Positions 1-7,747 of a stretch of 15,319 nucleotides of DNA are shown here, one piece after another. Origin of the DNA: an uncultured Anaerococcus sp. (GTDB lineage Bacteria > Bacillota > Clostridia > Tissierellales > Peptoniphilaceae). The first letter of the stretch is position 1. Each line of letters begins with the position of its first letter. The notes beneath the pieces are model-generated. The model was not told the DNA's origin. It did no database searches and worked only from the letters and a program-made list of their open reading frames with translations. The translations under genes were made by a program, and so were the position numbers. Location of the stretch: NCBI RefSeq assembly GCF_943912825.1, contig NZ_CALTUX010000038.1, positions 1-15,319 of the forward strand, read 5' to 3'.

Positions 1-83
1 CATGCCCACTTCTAAGACAAATGGTAAGAGCTGGAGACCTTGGTAGAAAAACAGGTAAAGGCTTCTACGATTACAGCAAATAA
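1..83 (+). CDS. hbd: 3-hydroxybutyryl-CoA dehydrogenase, C-terminal end (5' truncated by window)
   Basis: Only the last 26 residues are present, read from base 3 to the TAA at 81-83. They include LGRKTGKGFYDY, the conserved C-terminal tail of bacterial 3-hydroxyacyl-CoA dehydrogenases. The enzyme reduces acetoacetyl-CoA to 3-hydroxybutyryl-CoA in the cytoplasm during butyrate formation. The thiolase that makes its substrate starts 32 nt downstream on the same strand with no terminator between, so the two are probably cotranscribed. The identification rests on a short tail plus context; the substrate range cannot be judged from it. Confidence 0.82.
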   Translation, partial: CPLLRQMVRAGDLGRKTGKGFYDYSK

Positions 84-115
84 GATTGAATAGAGAAAGA
101 ATTTAAGGAGATAAT

Positions 116-1297
116 ATGACTAAAAAAGTAGTAATAGCAAGTGCAGCAAGAACACCAGTAGGCGCATACGGCGGAGCTTTCAAAACAGTAACAGCTAGAG
201 AATTAGGTGCAGTAGCAGCTAAAGCAGCAATCGAAAGAGCTGGAATTAAACCAGAAGATATAGACGAATCAATCCTTGGTTGTGTACTTCAAGCAGGTAA
301 CGGTCAAAATATAGCTCGTCAAATAGCACTAGATGCAGGTATTCCAATAGAAAAACCAGCAATGACATTAAATATCGTTTGTGGTTCAGGTCTAAGATCA
401 GTATCATTAGCAGCTCAAATGATTCTTGCAGGTGACTGCGATGTAGTACTAGCAGGTGGTACAGAATCAATGTCTAACGCTCCATACCTATTAACAGATG
501 AAAGATGGGGAGCTAGAATGGGTGATAAAAAAGTTGTCGATGAAATGATCAAAGACGGACTTTGGGATGCATTCAATGACTACCACATGGGAGTTACAGC
601 TGAAAATATAGCTGAAAAATTCGGCCTAACAAGAGAAGAACAAGATGCCCTTGCTGCAGACAGCCAACAAAAAGCTGCAAAAGCTAGAGCTGAAGGTAGA
701 TTTAAAGATGAAATCGTACCAGTAGAAGTTAAGGGAAGAAAAGGCAAAGTTACAGTAGTAGATACAGATGAATACATCAAAGAAGGCGTTACAACAGAAA
801 GTATTTCAGGACTAAGACCAGCTTTCATCAAAGATGGTACAGTTACAGCTGCAAACGCATCAGGAATCAATGATGGTGCTGCTTGCCTAGTAGTAATGAG
901 TGAAGAAAAAGCTAAAGAACTTGGCGTTAAACCACTTGCTACAATAGTTTCTTATGCTACAGAAGGTGTTGATCCAAAAATCATGGGTACAGGCCCAATC
1001 CCAACAGTAAGAAAAGCTCTAGAAAAAGCTAACCTAACACTTGAAGACATCGACCTAATCGAAGCAAACGAAGCATTCGCAGCTCAAGCTCTTTCAGTAA
1101 TCAAAGAACTAGGTCTAAACACAGACATAGTAAACGTAAACGGCGGAGCAATCGCAATTGGTCACCCAGTTGGAGCAAGCGGAGCTAGAATCCTTACAAC
1201 ATTACTATATGAAATGCAAAAGAGAGACTCTAAAAAAGGTATCGCAACACTTTGTATAGGTGGCGGTATGGGTACTGCAGTAATAGTAGAAAGATAA
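116..1297 (+). CDS. thlA: acetyl-CoA acetyltransferase (thiolase)
   Basis: Condenses two acetyl-CoA to acetoacetyl-CoA, the entry step of butyrate synthesis. The 393-residue length is the normal thiolase II size. The nucleophilic Cys89 lies in NIVCGSGLRS, His350 in GHPVGASGAR and the second catalytic Cys380 in CIGGGMGTA, so the catalytic set is complete. The ATG at 116 is preceded by AAGGAG (105-110) with a 5-nt spacer. Upstream is the end of hbd; downstream is a clear intrinsic terminator, so this is the last gene of its transcript. Arginine is coded almost only by AGA here, with fewer AGG codons than in the biosynthetic genes further on, which fits high expression. Biosynthetic rather than degradative direction is inferred from the neighbours. 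Confidence 0.96.
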   Translation: MTKKVVIASAARTPVGAYGGAFKTVTARELGAVAAKAAIERAGIKPEDIDESILGCVLQAGNGQNIARQIALDAGIPIEKPAMTLNIVCGSGLRSVSLAAQMILAGDCDVVLAGGTESMSNAPYLLTDERWGARMGDKKVVDEMIKDGLWDAFNDYHMGVTAENIAEKFGLTREEQDALAADSQQKAAKARAEGRFKDEIVPVEVKGRKGKVTVVDTDEYIKEGVTTESISGLRPAFIKDGTVTAANASGINDGAACLVVMSEEKAKELGVKPLATIVSYATEGVDPKIMGTGPIPTVRKALEKANLTLEDIDLIEANEAFAAQALSVIKELGLNTDIVNVNGGAIAIGHPVGASGARILTTLLYEMQKRDSKKGIATLCIGGGMGTAVIVER

Positions 1298-1306
1298 GAT
1301 AGTTTT

Positions 1307-1343
1307 AAAAGTATGCGGATATTCTTGTCTGCATACTTTTTTT
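1307..1343 (+). terminator. Rho-independent terminator after thiolase
   Basis: AAAAGTATGC (1307-1316) pairs perfectly with GCATACTTTT (1331-1340) around a 14-nt loop, and the T run continues to 1343. It lies 10 nt after the thiolase stop and separates it from the next promoter. Confidence 0.9.
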
Positions 1344-1372
1344 GCTATTATTTAAAAAATTAATAGAAAAGA

Positions 1373-1402
1373 TTGATAATTTTTTTCAATTATGGGTATA
1401 CT
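1373..1402 (+). promoter_or_regulatory. Promoter of the CoA-transferase gene
   Basis: TTGATA (1373-1378) and TATACT (1397-1402) are separated by 18 nt, resembling a housekeeping sigma-70/SigA promoter. The expected transcript start is near 1409, giving a leader of about 30 nt that holds AAAGGAG at 1425-1431. No operator or riboswitch is evident in the leader. Confidence 0.72.
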
Positions 1403-1439
1403 ATAACTAAGAAAACGATATTACAAAGGAGTTTTATTA

Positions 1440-2789
1440 ATGGACTATAAAAAACTATACGAAGAAAAACTAATCACAGCCAAAGAAGCAGCGGCAATGG
1501 TAAAAGATGGTGACTGGGTAGAGATGGGTTGGGCAGCCCTTACACCAGTTGATTTTGACAAGGCTTTAGCTGACAGAGTAAATGAATTAAAAGATGTAAA
1601 GGTTAGGGGTGGAATTCTTTCTTATAACTCACCTACAGCATCTGTAGATCCTACAGGAGAGCACATCACCTATCATTCTTGGCACTCATCTGGTATTGAA
1701 AGAAAGTTAATCAATTCAAAAGACCATAACGCTTTCTTTATTCCAATCAAATACAGCGAGCTTCCTAGATATATAAGAGAAAATGCACCAAAAGCTGCAG
1801 TTTCCGTAATACAAGTTAGTCCGATGGATAAGCATGGAAACTTCAACTTTGGTGTATCAGTAAGCCATGCTATGGCCTCTTTCCAAAATTCTGACAAGGT
1901 AATTCTTGAAATTAACGAAAATGTTCCAAGAGCCCTTGGCGGATATTCAAACTATATAAATATCAAAGATGTTGACTATGTTTACCAATCAACAAATTAT
2001 CCAATGCTTACCCTTCCAAAAGCTAGCTTTGGTGAAGAGGAACTTAAGGCAGCAAGCTTTGTAGTAGACATGCTCCGTGATGGAGATACTATTCAAATTG
2101 GTATAGGTGGACTTCCAAATGCAATTGGTTCTGAAATTGCTAAATCAGACTTAAAAGATTTAGGTGTTCACTCAGAAATGTATGTAGATGCCTTTAGAGA
2201 AATGGCCCTAGCAGGTAGAATAACAGGACTTAAGAAAAACATAGATATAGGTCGTCAAACCTACGCCTTCGCAGCAGGTAGCCAAGAACTATACGATTAT
2301 ATCGATGATAACGAAGAATTAATGGCAGCACCAGTTGATTATGTAAATGATATTGATGTAATAGCATCACTTGATAACTTCGTATCAATCAATACAGTCC
2401 TACAAGTAGACCTTTGGGGACAAATTTCTGCTGAATCAATTGGAACTAAACACATTTCAGGAGCAGGCGGAGCCCTAGACTTTGTTCTTGGAGCCTACAG
2501 GTCAAAGGGAGGTAGGTCAATAATCGCCCTTAACTCATCAAGAGTTGACAAAAATGGTAAGAGAATTTCAAACATCGTTCCAACCTTCGCACCAGGCACT
2601 CAAGCAACAGCAGTAAGATCTAACACCCACTATATAGCTACAGAACAAGGTATAGTAAACTTTAAGGGTCTAACAACCTGGCAAGCAGCAGAAGCTTTAG
2701 TAAGTCTAGCTCACCCAGATAATAGAGACGAATTAATAAAACAAGCAGAAGAATTAGGAATTTGGAGAAATACCAACAAGAGAATCTAA
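1440..2789 (+). CDS. acetyl-CoA hydrolase/transferase family CoA-transferase (butyryl-CoA:acetate or 4-hydroxybutyrate type)
   Basis: Moves CoA between acyl-CoA and acetate; in butyrate producers this family makes butyrate from butyryl-CoA and regenerates acetyl-CoA. The 449 residues match the family size. The N-terminal half has the SPMDKHGNFNFGVS signature (127-140). The C-terminal half carries GIGGLPNAIG (221-230), HSEMYVDA (244-251) with Glu246 as the probable catalytic glutamate that forms the CoA thioester, and SIGTKHISGAGGALDF further on. The start ATG has AAAGGAG 8 nt upstream. The gene has its own promoter and a terminator at 2802, so it is monocistronic, next to but separate from hbd-thlA. 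The butyryl role is inferred from context; a 4-hydroxybutyrate, propionyl or succinyl substrate cannot be excluded by sequence reading alone. Confidence 0.88.
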   Translation: MDYKKLYEEKLITAKEAAAMVKDGDWVEMGWAALTPVDFDKALADRVNELKDVKVRGGILSYNSPTASVDPTGEHITYHSWHSSGIERKLINSKDHNAFFIPIKYSELPRYIRENAPKAAVSVIQVSPMDKHGNFNFGVSVSHAMASFQNSDKVILEINENVPRALGGYSNYINIKDVDYVYQSTNYPMLTLPKASFGEEELKAASFVVDMLRDGDTIQIGIGGLPNAIGSEIAKSDLKDLGVHSEMYVDAFREMALAGRITGLKKNIDIGRQTYAFAAGSQELYDYIDDNEELMAAPVDYVNDIDVIASLDNFVSINTVLQVDLWGQISAESIGTKHISGAGGALDFVLGAYRSKGGRSIIALNSSRVDKNGKRISNIVPTFAPGTQATAVRSNTHYIATEQGIVNFKGLTTWQAAEALVSLAHPDNRDELIKQAEELGIWRNTNKRI

Positions 2790-2801
2790 TATTTTTAAAA
2801 A

Positions 2802-2840
2802 TGCCCTAGCATTGCTTATTCAATGCAGGGCAATTTTTTT
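2802..2840. terminator. Bidirectional terminator between the CoA-transferase gene and lysC
   Basis: TGCCCT plus GCATTG (2802-2814, with one bulged A at 2808) pairs with CAATGC plus AGGGCA (2821-2832) around a 6-nt loop. A run of eight or more T follows on the plus strand and an A-rich stretch (T-rich on the minus strand) lies on the other side. It sits between two convergent genes and can end both. Confidence 0.88.
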
Positions 2841-2848
2841 TACTTATC

Positions 2849-4222
2849 TTACAGGCTTTCTTCCTCATAAATAGACTTATAAAGGGCCTTAAGAGCCTTA
2901 TCCTCATCATCCTCATCTACAAAGATGAAAAGAGAATTATTGCTAGCTCCTTGGATAATATATTCTATATTAACATTTATATCATCAAGGACCTTAGAAA
3001 AGATATAAAGAGCCTTACTCATCTTATCCTTAAGACCTTCACCTACTATGGCAATGGCCTTGATCCTGTCATTAAGGTCTAAATCTACAAGGTTAAAAGA
3101 CGAATTTATGGCGTTTACTATAGAAAGTTTTTTTGATTTATCCTTGATATAAGAGCTTCTTACAAGGATAGAAACTGAGTCGATAGATGTTGGGATGTGC
3201 TCGACAGCTATATGCATATATTGGAAAATATCGAGGACATTTTTTACATAGCCAATTTTTCTATTCATCATATATTCAGTAAGGGTAAAGGAGGTAAAGG
3301 CTCCCACATCAGAAATACCTATGATTGGATTAATCGAAGTATCCTCTCTACTTCTAGAAATAATTGTGCCACCTTCATCAGGATTATTGGTGTTTTTTAC
3401 GTGAATTTCAATATTTGTATCAAGAAGGGGCTGGACAGCATCCTCTTGAAAAATCTCAAAACCGTTGTAAGATAATTCCCTCATTTCCGCGTAGGAAATA
3501 TTTTTGATTGGGGCAGGATTATAAAACACATTTGGATTTGCTGAATATATATAGGTCATATCTGTATAATTTTCATAAATATCGCAAGAAAGACCCCTGG
3601 CAACCATAGAGCCAGTTATATCTGATCCACCTCTTGAAAATGTAAGCCTATAGCCATCTTCGTTGAAGCCAAAAAATCCAGGTATAACCAAAATTTCTTT
3701 ACAATCTTCATATTTTTTGATCAAATCATAGGAAATATCTAAAATTTTGGCATCATTTAATGAGTATTCAAGCCTTATTCCTAAATCTTTTGGGGATATG
3801 TACTTGGCATTAAGGCCGACATTTTGTAGATGGGCTGCAATAAGCCTTGCGTTAAAATCTTCTCCAGCAGATTTGATAGCATTTATTAGATAAAAATCAT
3901 CATCTATTTCCTTCAAAAAGCCTATAAGAATTTCCTTAAAGGAATCAACTAGGCCAAGGTCAAGGCCAAGATCTTTTGCTATATCCTCATATCTTAAGAT
4001 AATTTGATCTAAGCTATTTATATAGCTAGGGCTATCTTGCTTATAGTCCTTATAAAGATTTATCAAAAGGTCTGTCACCTTTATGTCTGCCTTAAATCTT
4101 TTGCCTGGAGCAGATACGACGATGGCCCTTATGTCCTTATCATTTTTTACAATATTTGTTAATTTTTTTATTTGATTGGCGTTAGCTACAGAGCTTCCAC
4201 CAAATTTAGCTGTTTTTTTCAT
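2849..4222 (-). CDS. lysC: aspartate kinase
   Basis: Phosphorylates aspartate, the first step to lysine, diaminopimelate, threonine and methionine. The protein is 457 residues from the ATG at 4222. The kinase domain opens with KFGGSSVANA (residues 6-15) and has the FSRGGSDITGSMVARGL nucleotide/aspartate-binding segment and the YTDMTYIYSANP segment. The C-terminal ~150 residues contain two ACT-type regulatory regions, seen in segments such as GISDVGAFTSFTL and IAIVGEGL, so allosteric feedback is expected. I chose 4222 rather than the upstream in-frame ATG at 4264 because AGGAG (4231-4235) lies 8 nt before it, the family motif begins right after it, and the upstream ATG precedes the promoter -10. 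It is divergent from the lysA operon, and no L-box is seen in its short leader. The feedback ligand (lysine, threonine or both) is not decidable here. Confidence 0.93.
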   Translation of the reverse strand: MKKTAKFGGSSVANANQIKKLTNIVKNDKDIRAIVVSAPGKRFKADIKVTDLLINLYKDYKQDSPSYINSLDQIILRYEDIAKDLGLDLGLVDSFKEILIGFLKEIDDDFYLINAIKSAGEDFNARLIAAHLQNVGLNAKYISPKDLGIRLEYSLNDAKILDISYDLIKKYEDCKEILVIPGFFGFNEDGYRLTFSRGGSDITGSMVARGLSCDIYENYTDMTYIYSANPNVFYNPAPIKNISYAEMRELSYNGFEIFQEDAVQPLLDTNIEIHVKNTNNPDEGGTIISRSREDTSINPIIGISDVGAFTSFTLTEYMMNRKIGYVKNVLDIFQYMHIAVEHIPTSIDSVSILVRSSYIKDKSKKLSIVNAINSSFNLVDLDLNDRIKAIAIVGEGLKDKMSKALYIFSKVLDDINVNIEYIIQGASNNSLFIFVDEDDEDKALKALYKSIYEEESL

Positions 4223-4245
4223 ATCATTTTCTCCTATTGTATTAA

Positions 4246-4274
4246 AGTATACCACTATTTGCATTAAAATGAAA
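4246..4274 (-). promoter_or_regulatory. lysC promoter (extended -10)
   Basis: On the minus strand TATACT occupies 4251-4246, preceded by TGG as an extended -10 element. TTTCAT (4274-4269) lies 17 nt further upstream as a weak -35. The predicted transcript start is near 4239, which leaves only about 17 nt of leader before the start codon, enough for the AGGAG site but not for a riboswitch. Confidence 0.66.
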
Positions 4275-4300
4275 CATCGTGCATAAAAATAATTTAAAAC

Positions 4301-4329
4301 TTGACAAAATACAAGATAACTGATAGACT
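4301..4329 (+). promoter_or_regulatory. Promoter of the lysA-asd-dapA-dapB-ddh operon
   Basis: A consensus TTGACA (4301-4306) is followed after 17 nt by TAGACT (4324-4329) with an extended -10 TGA at 4321-4323. The transcript should start near 4336, a few bases before the lysine riboswitch. It faces away from the lysC promoter, with about 27 nt between the two. Confidence 0.82.
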
Positions 4330-4343
4330 ATGTAATAAATACA

Positions 4344-4485
4344 GATTTAGTTAAGGGGTCGCGGTTGCAAAGATTAGGGAAACCGAAAGGTGTAACCGCC
4401 GAAATACATGGTATTGGTCATATGTCAAATAGGTATATGACTGTCAAAAAGATGCGCCAAATCTTTTTGGAGTACTTGCTAAGTC
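4344..4485 (+). ncRNA. Lysine riboswitch (L-box) aptamer
   Basis: The leader carries L-box landmarks in order: AAGGGGTCGCGG at the start, CCGAAAGG, CGCCGAAA, and the CTGTCAAAAAGAT to ATCTTTTTGGAG arm. Visible helices: P1 GATTTAGTTA (4344-4353) with TTGCTAAGTC (4476-4485); P2 GCGGTT (4361-4366) with AACCGC (4394-4399); P3 AATAC/GTATT (4403-4415); P4 GTCATAT (4417-4423) with ATATGAC (4435-4441); P5 CAAAAAGAT (4445-4453) with ATCTTTTTG (4461-4469). In known members lysine binds the five-helix junction and lowers expression. It precedes lysA and four more lysine-pathway genes, as expected. The expression platform (4486-4567) is treated separately. Confidence 0.93.
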
Positions 4486-4567
4486 AGGCGAAAGGAAGAT
4501 CATGAGCCTTTTGCTTGTGGTCTTTTTCTTTTTAGGCCAAGTATTAAGTCATGATTTAGGAGGAAAA
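4486..4567 (+). promoter_or_regulatory. Expression platform of the lysine riboswitch with lysA ribosome binding site
   Basis: Between the P1 helix and the lysA start lie competing helices. AGGCGAAAGG (4486-4495) can pair with CCTTTTGCTT (4507-4516). GGAAGATC (4494-4501) can pair with GGTCTTTT (4519-4526). The U-rich 4523-4533 can pair over 11 positions, with G-U pairs at three G residues of AGGAGG, to 4558-4568, which contains the AGGAGG of lysA. The platform may therefore act by hiding the ribosome binding site, or as a terminator with a U tract at 4521-4533. I cannot decide between these without folding. Confidence 0.55.
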
Positions 4568-5872
4568 ATGTTAGAAAAAAACTATGAATATATAGACAAT
4601 ATTCTCCATATTGGCGGGGTTTCGACTTTAAAATTAGTAGAGGAATATGGAACACCCCTTTATGTATATGATCAAAAATTAATAAAGGATACGGCAGCTT
4701 GCTTCTTAAAAAATTTCAAATCAGATAGCTTTAAAACAGAGGTAATCTACGCATCAAAGGCACTTTCCAATCTCTATATCCTAGGTCTACTTGCAAAAGA
4801 AGGCACCTTTGTAGATGCTGTCTCAATGGGGGAAATATTTCTAGCCCTAAAAGCAGGTTTTAAGCCGGAAAAAATTCACTTCCATGGCAATAACAAAACA
4901 AAAGAAGAACTTGCCTATGCCATTGATAATAATATTGGCCTGATAATAATAGATAATTACGACGAATTTAAACTAATTGAAGAATTGCTCTTGGGTTCAG
5001 GTAAAAAAATCGACTGCCTACTTAGGATAAATCCTGATGTGAAGACATCAACTCATAAATATATCCAAACATCAAATGCCGATTCAAAATTTGGAATAAA
5101 CATAAGAGATGAAAAATTAAATGATATAATAAAAGAGATGGCAAATTCAAAGGCCATCAAGCTTCTTGGTTTTCACGCCCATATAGGTAGCCAGGTAAAT
5201 GAGCTTGGATTTTTCAAGGAAGAAGCAGATATCTTGCTTAGATTTACCAAGCAAATGGAAGAGGACCTAGCCTATAAATTTAAGTCCATAAACTTCGGTG
5301 GTGGCTTTGGAGTTAGGCAAAATAAAGACGACCCATCCTATGATTTGGGAGCCTTCCTCAAAGAATTTATTGGCTACATAGAAAAATCCATACAAGATTA
5401 TGATTTATCGATTGAAACTGTTGGAATAGAGCCTGGAAGGTCTATGGTAAATCAAGCAGGAACCACTCTTTATAGGGTAGGATCTGTAAAACATACACTT
5501 GAAGGACATCCTCTAGTATTTGTAGATGGGGGCATGAGTGATAATATCAGGCCCAGCCTTTATGGGGCCAAATACGACGCTCTCCTTGCAAATAGGGCTA
5601 AGGGGGAAGCTTATAAGACTTATAGGGTAGCAGGTAAGCTTTGTGAGTCAGGTGATATTTTGATAGATGAGGCAAGGCTAAATGACCCGCAAAAGGGCGA
5701 TATCCTTGCTATAGAAAATACCGGAGCCTACTCGCTTGCCATGTCTTCGTCTTATAATAAGCAGCTAAAGCCTGCTGTAGTATTTGTGGAAGATGGCAAG
5801 GCAAGGCTTGCTGTAAAAAGGGAAGCTCTAGAAGATTTAATTGTAAATGATTTAGAATATGTAGAAGAATAA
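4568..5872 (+). CDS. lysA: diaminopimelate decarboxylase
   Basis: Decarboxylates meso-diaminopimelate to L-lysine, the last pathway step, using pyridoxal phosphate. The 434 residues match the family. Visible are YGTPLYVYD (28-35), the PLP lysine Lys64 in YASKA, GFHAHIGSQ, FGGGFG, EPGRSMV, the CESGDIL segment supplying an active-site cysteine from the partner subunit, and NTGAYSLAMSSSYN near the end. I chose the ATG at 4568: AGGAGG is at 4558-4563 and homologues begin close to LHIGG. An in-frame ATG at 4502 would add 22 hydrophobic residues resembling a signal peptide, but that stretch is riboswitch platform. First gene of a lysine-repressed operon; asd starts 10 nt after its stop. Confidence 0.95.
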   Translation: MLEKNYEYIDNILHIGGVSTLKLVEEYGTPLYVYDQKLIKDTAACFLKNFKSDSFKTEVIYASKALSNLYILGLLAKEGTFVDAVSMGEIFLALKAGFKPEKIHFHGNNKTKEELAYAIDNNIGLIIIDNYDEFKLIEELLLGSGKKIDCLLRINPDVKTSTHKYIQTSNADSKFGINIRDEKLNDIIKEMANSKAIKLLGFHAHIGSQVNELGFFKEEADILLRFTKQMEEDLAYKFKSINFGGGFGVRQNKDDPSYDLGAFLKEFIGYIEKSIQDYDLSIETVGIEPGRSMVNQAGTTLYRVGSVKHTLEGHPLVFVDGGMSDNIRPSLYGAKYDALLANRAKGEAYKTYRVAGKLCESGDILIDEARLNDPQKGDILAIENTGAYSLAMSSSYNKQLKPAVVFVEDGKARLAVKREALEDLIVNDLEYVEE

Positions 5873-5882
5873 GGAGAATATA

Positions 5883-6866
5883 ATGAGAAAAGTAAATGTA
5901 GCGGTAGTTGGTGCAAGTGGCTTAGTTGGTAGAAAGATAAGGGAAATCCTTGAAGAAAGAAATTTCCCGGTAGAAAAACTCTTTGCCTTTGCTTCAAAAA
6001 AATCAGCAGGAACAAAGATTGTCTATGCTGGAGAAGAAGTAATAATTGAAGAGCTTAAAGAAGATTCTTTTGATAATAGAGGTATAGATATAGCCTTATT
6101 TGCAGCAGGCGGATCAGTTTCTGAAAAATACATACCCCTTGCCATCAAAAATAAGATAAAGGTTGTAGATAACTCTTCATTTTTCAGGATGGATAAAAAT
6201 GTGCCACTAGTGATTCCTGAGGTAAATCCTGATGATATCAAGAAAGATGATATGCTAATAGCAAATCCAAACTGCTCTACAATCCAATCAGTCCTTGCTA
6301 TTTCGAAAATCCACCAAGATTTTGGTATTGAAAGGATAATCTATAACACCTACCAAGCCGTATCTGGTGGTGGAGAAAGGGCTCTTGAAGACCTCTATGA
6401 AAAGAAAAATGACCATTGGAAATACAAAATCTATGACAATGTCCTCCCTCAAATCGATGTGTTTTTAGATAATGGCTATACCAAAGAAGAGATGAAAATG
6501 ATTGATGAAACAAAGAAAATCCTAGACGATCAGGACCTAAAAATCACAGCTACAGCCATAAGGGTCCCTGTAAGTAATTCTCACGGAGTGTCAATTAACC
6601 TTAAACTTAAAAAAGATTTCACTCTTGATGAGATTAGACAGACAATAAAAGAGACACCAGGAGTAATTCTAGAAGATGACATCAAAGAAGAAATCTACCC
6701 AATGCCAGCCTTTGTTTCAGGCAAGGACGAAGTTTTTGTAGGTAGAATTAGGAAAGATTATTCTGATGAAAATTCTCTAAATCTATGGACAGTTGCCGAT
6801 AATATCCGAAAGGGAGCTGCCCTAAATGCAATAGAGATAGCTGAACTATTAGTGGAGGATATGTGA
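5883..6866 (+). CDS. asd: aspartate-semialdehyde dehydrogenase
   Basis: Reduces aspartyl phosphate with NADPH to aspartate semialdehyde, using the product of LysC. The 327 residues are typical for Gram-positive forms. The NADP-binding GASGLVG is at 10-16, the catalytic Cys131 is in NPNCSTIQ, YQAVSGGG is at 157-164, and RVPVSNSHG (227-235) supplies Arg227 and His234 of the active site. AAGGAG (5871-5876) overlaps the lysA stop codon and lies 6 nt before the ATG. The stop codon overlaps the dapA start. Aspartate semialdehyde also feeds threonine and methionine, so lysine control of this gene would touch those branches unless a second copy exists elsewhere. Confidence 0.95.
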   Translation: MRKVNVAVVGASGLVGRKIREILEERNFPVEKLFAFASKKSAGTKIVYAGEEVIIEELKEDSFDNRGIDIALFAAGGSVSEKYIPLAIKNKIKVVDNSSFFRMDKNVPLVIPEVNPDDIKKDDMLIANPNCSTIQSVLAISKIHQDFGIERIIYNTYQAVSGGGERALEDLYEKKNDHWKYKIYDNVLPQIDVFLDNGYTKEEMKMIDETKKILDDQDLKITATAIRVPVSNSHGVSINLKLKKDFTLDEIRQTIKETPGVILEDDIKEEIYPMPAFVSGKDEVFVGRIRKDYSDENSLNLWTVADNIRKGAALNAIEIAELLVEDM

Positions 6867-7747
6867 TGATCTTTAAAGGCTCTGCAGTAGCAGTAATAAC
6901 GCCATTTGATGAAAATTTAGACCTAGACTATAAGGCCTACGATAAGATCTTAGACTTTCATCTAGAAAATTCTACAGATGCCCTAGTTGTGTGCGGAACC
7001 ACCGGTGAAGCCACAACTATGACAGAAGATGAGAAGATAAAATTAATTAAATATACAGTAGAAAAAATAGATGGAAGGCTACCGATAATTGCAGGAACAG
7101 GTTCAAATGACACCTACTCTGCGGCAGCCTTTAGCAAAAAGGTCAGCCAAATAGAAGGTGTGGATGGCTTGCTAGTTGTGACTCCTTACTATAACAAAGC
7201 TACAAAAGAAGGCCTATATGAGCACTTCGCCTATATTGCGGAAAATTCATCTAAGTCAATTATTTTATACAATGTTCCATCAAGGACTAATGTAAATATC
7301 GACCTAGATACGACCCTAAGGCTAGCGCAAATTGAAAATATAGTTGGAATAAAGGATGCTACAGGAGACTTAGCTTATACAGCACAGCTTTTAGCCCATA
7401 AGCCAAAAGACTTTGCGGTCTATTCAGGAAATGATGATTTGACCTTGCCAATGCTTGCCCTTGGCATAGATGGGTCTATATCAGTACTTGCCAATATCTT
7501 GCCAAAAGAAAACCACGAAATTTACAAACTTTTTAAGGCTGGTCAAACAGATAAGGCAGCTAGCCTTCACTTAAAATACATAGATCTAATAAAAGACTTA
7601 TTTTTAGAAGTAAATCCGGTTCCAGTCAAGGCAGCAGCAGCAATGATGGGCCTTTGCAAAAATACTTTAAGACTACCTCTAACACCTGCAAATACATACA
7701 CAGAAGCGATTTTAAAAGAAAAATTAAAGGAGTTTGGCCTATGTTAA
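6866..7747 (+). CDS. dapA: 4-hydroxy-tetrahydrodipicolinate synthase
   Basis: Condenses pyruvate with aspartate semialdehyde, the committed step to diaminopimelate and lysine. A 293-residue TIM-barrel lyase: GTTGE at 44-48 with the Thr pair, TPYYNK at 106-111, Tyr135 and Arg140 in LYNVPSRT, and the Schiff-base Lys163 in GIKDATGD. All catalytic residues are present. I start it at ATG 6866, which shares one base with the asd stop (TGATG) and has GGAGG 7 nt upstream; a GTG 3 nt earlier would add one residue but sits only 4 nt from the GGAGG. Translation is therefore likely coupled to asd. The coding end overlaps dapB by 7 nt. Confidence 0.95.
   Translation: MIFKGSAVAVITPFDENLDLDYKAYDKILDFHLENSTDALVVCGTTGEATTMTEDEKIKLIKYTVEKIDGRLPIIAGTGSNDTYSAAAFSKKVSQIEGVDGLLVVTPYYNKATKEGLYEHFAYIAENSSKSIILYNVPSRTNVNIDLDTTLRLAQIENIVGIKDATGDLAYTAQLLAHKPKDFAVYSGNDDLTLPMLALGIDGSISVLANILPKENHEIYKLFKAGQTDKAASLHLKYIDLIKDLFLEVNPVPVKAAAAMMGLCKNTLRLPLTPANTYTEAILKEKLKEFGLC

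Noticed and set aside
4223..4264. 14-residue N-terminal extension of lysC
   Set aside because: The upstream ATG is before the predicted -10, and the AGGAG at 4231-4235 fits ATG 4222.
4502..4567. Upstream in-frame start of lysA giving a signal peptide
   Set aside because: Lies in the riboswitch expression platform; a strong AGGAGG precedes ATG 4568 and LysA is cytoplasmic.
7654..7740. 29-residue extension of dapB into dapA
   Set aside because: Shifted dapA coding sequence, no ribosome binding site; ATG 7741 has AAAGGAG and the dinucleotide-binding motif close behind.
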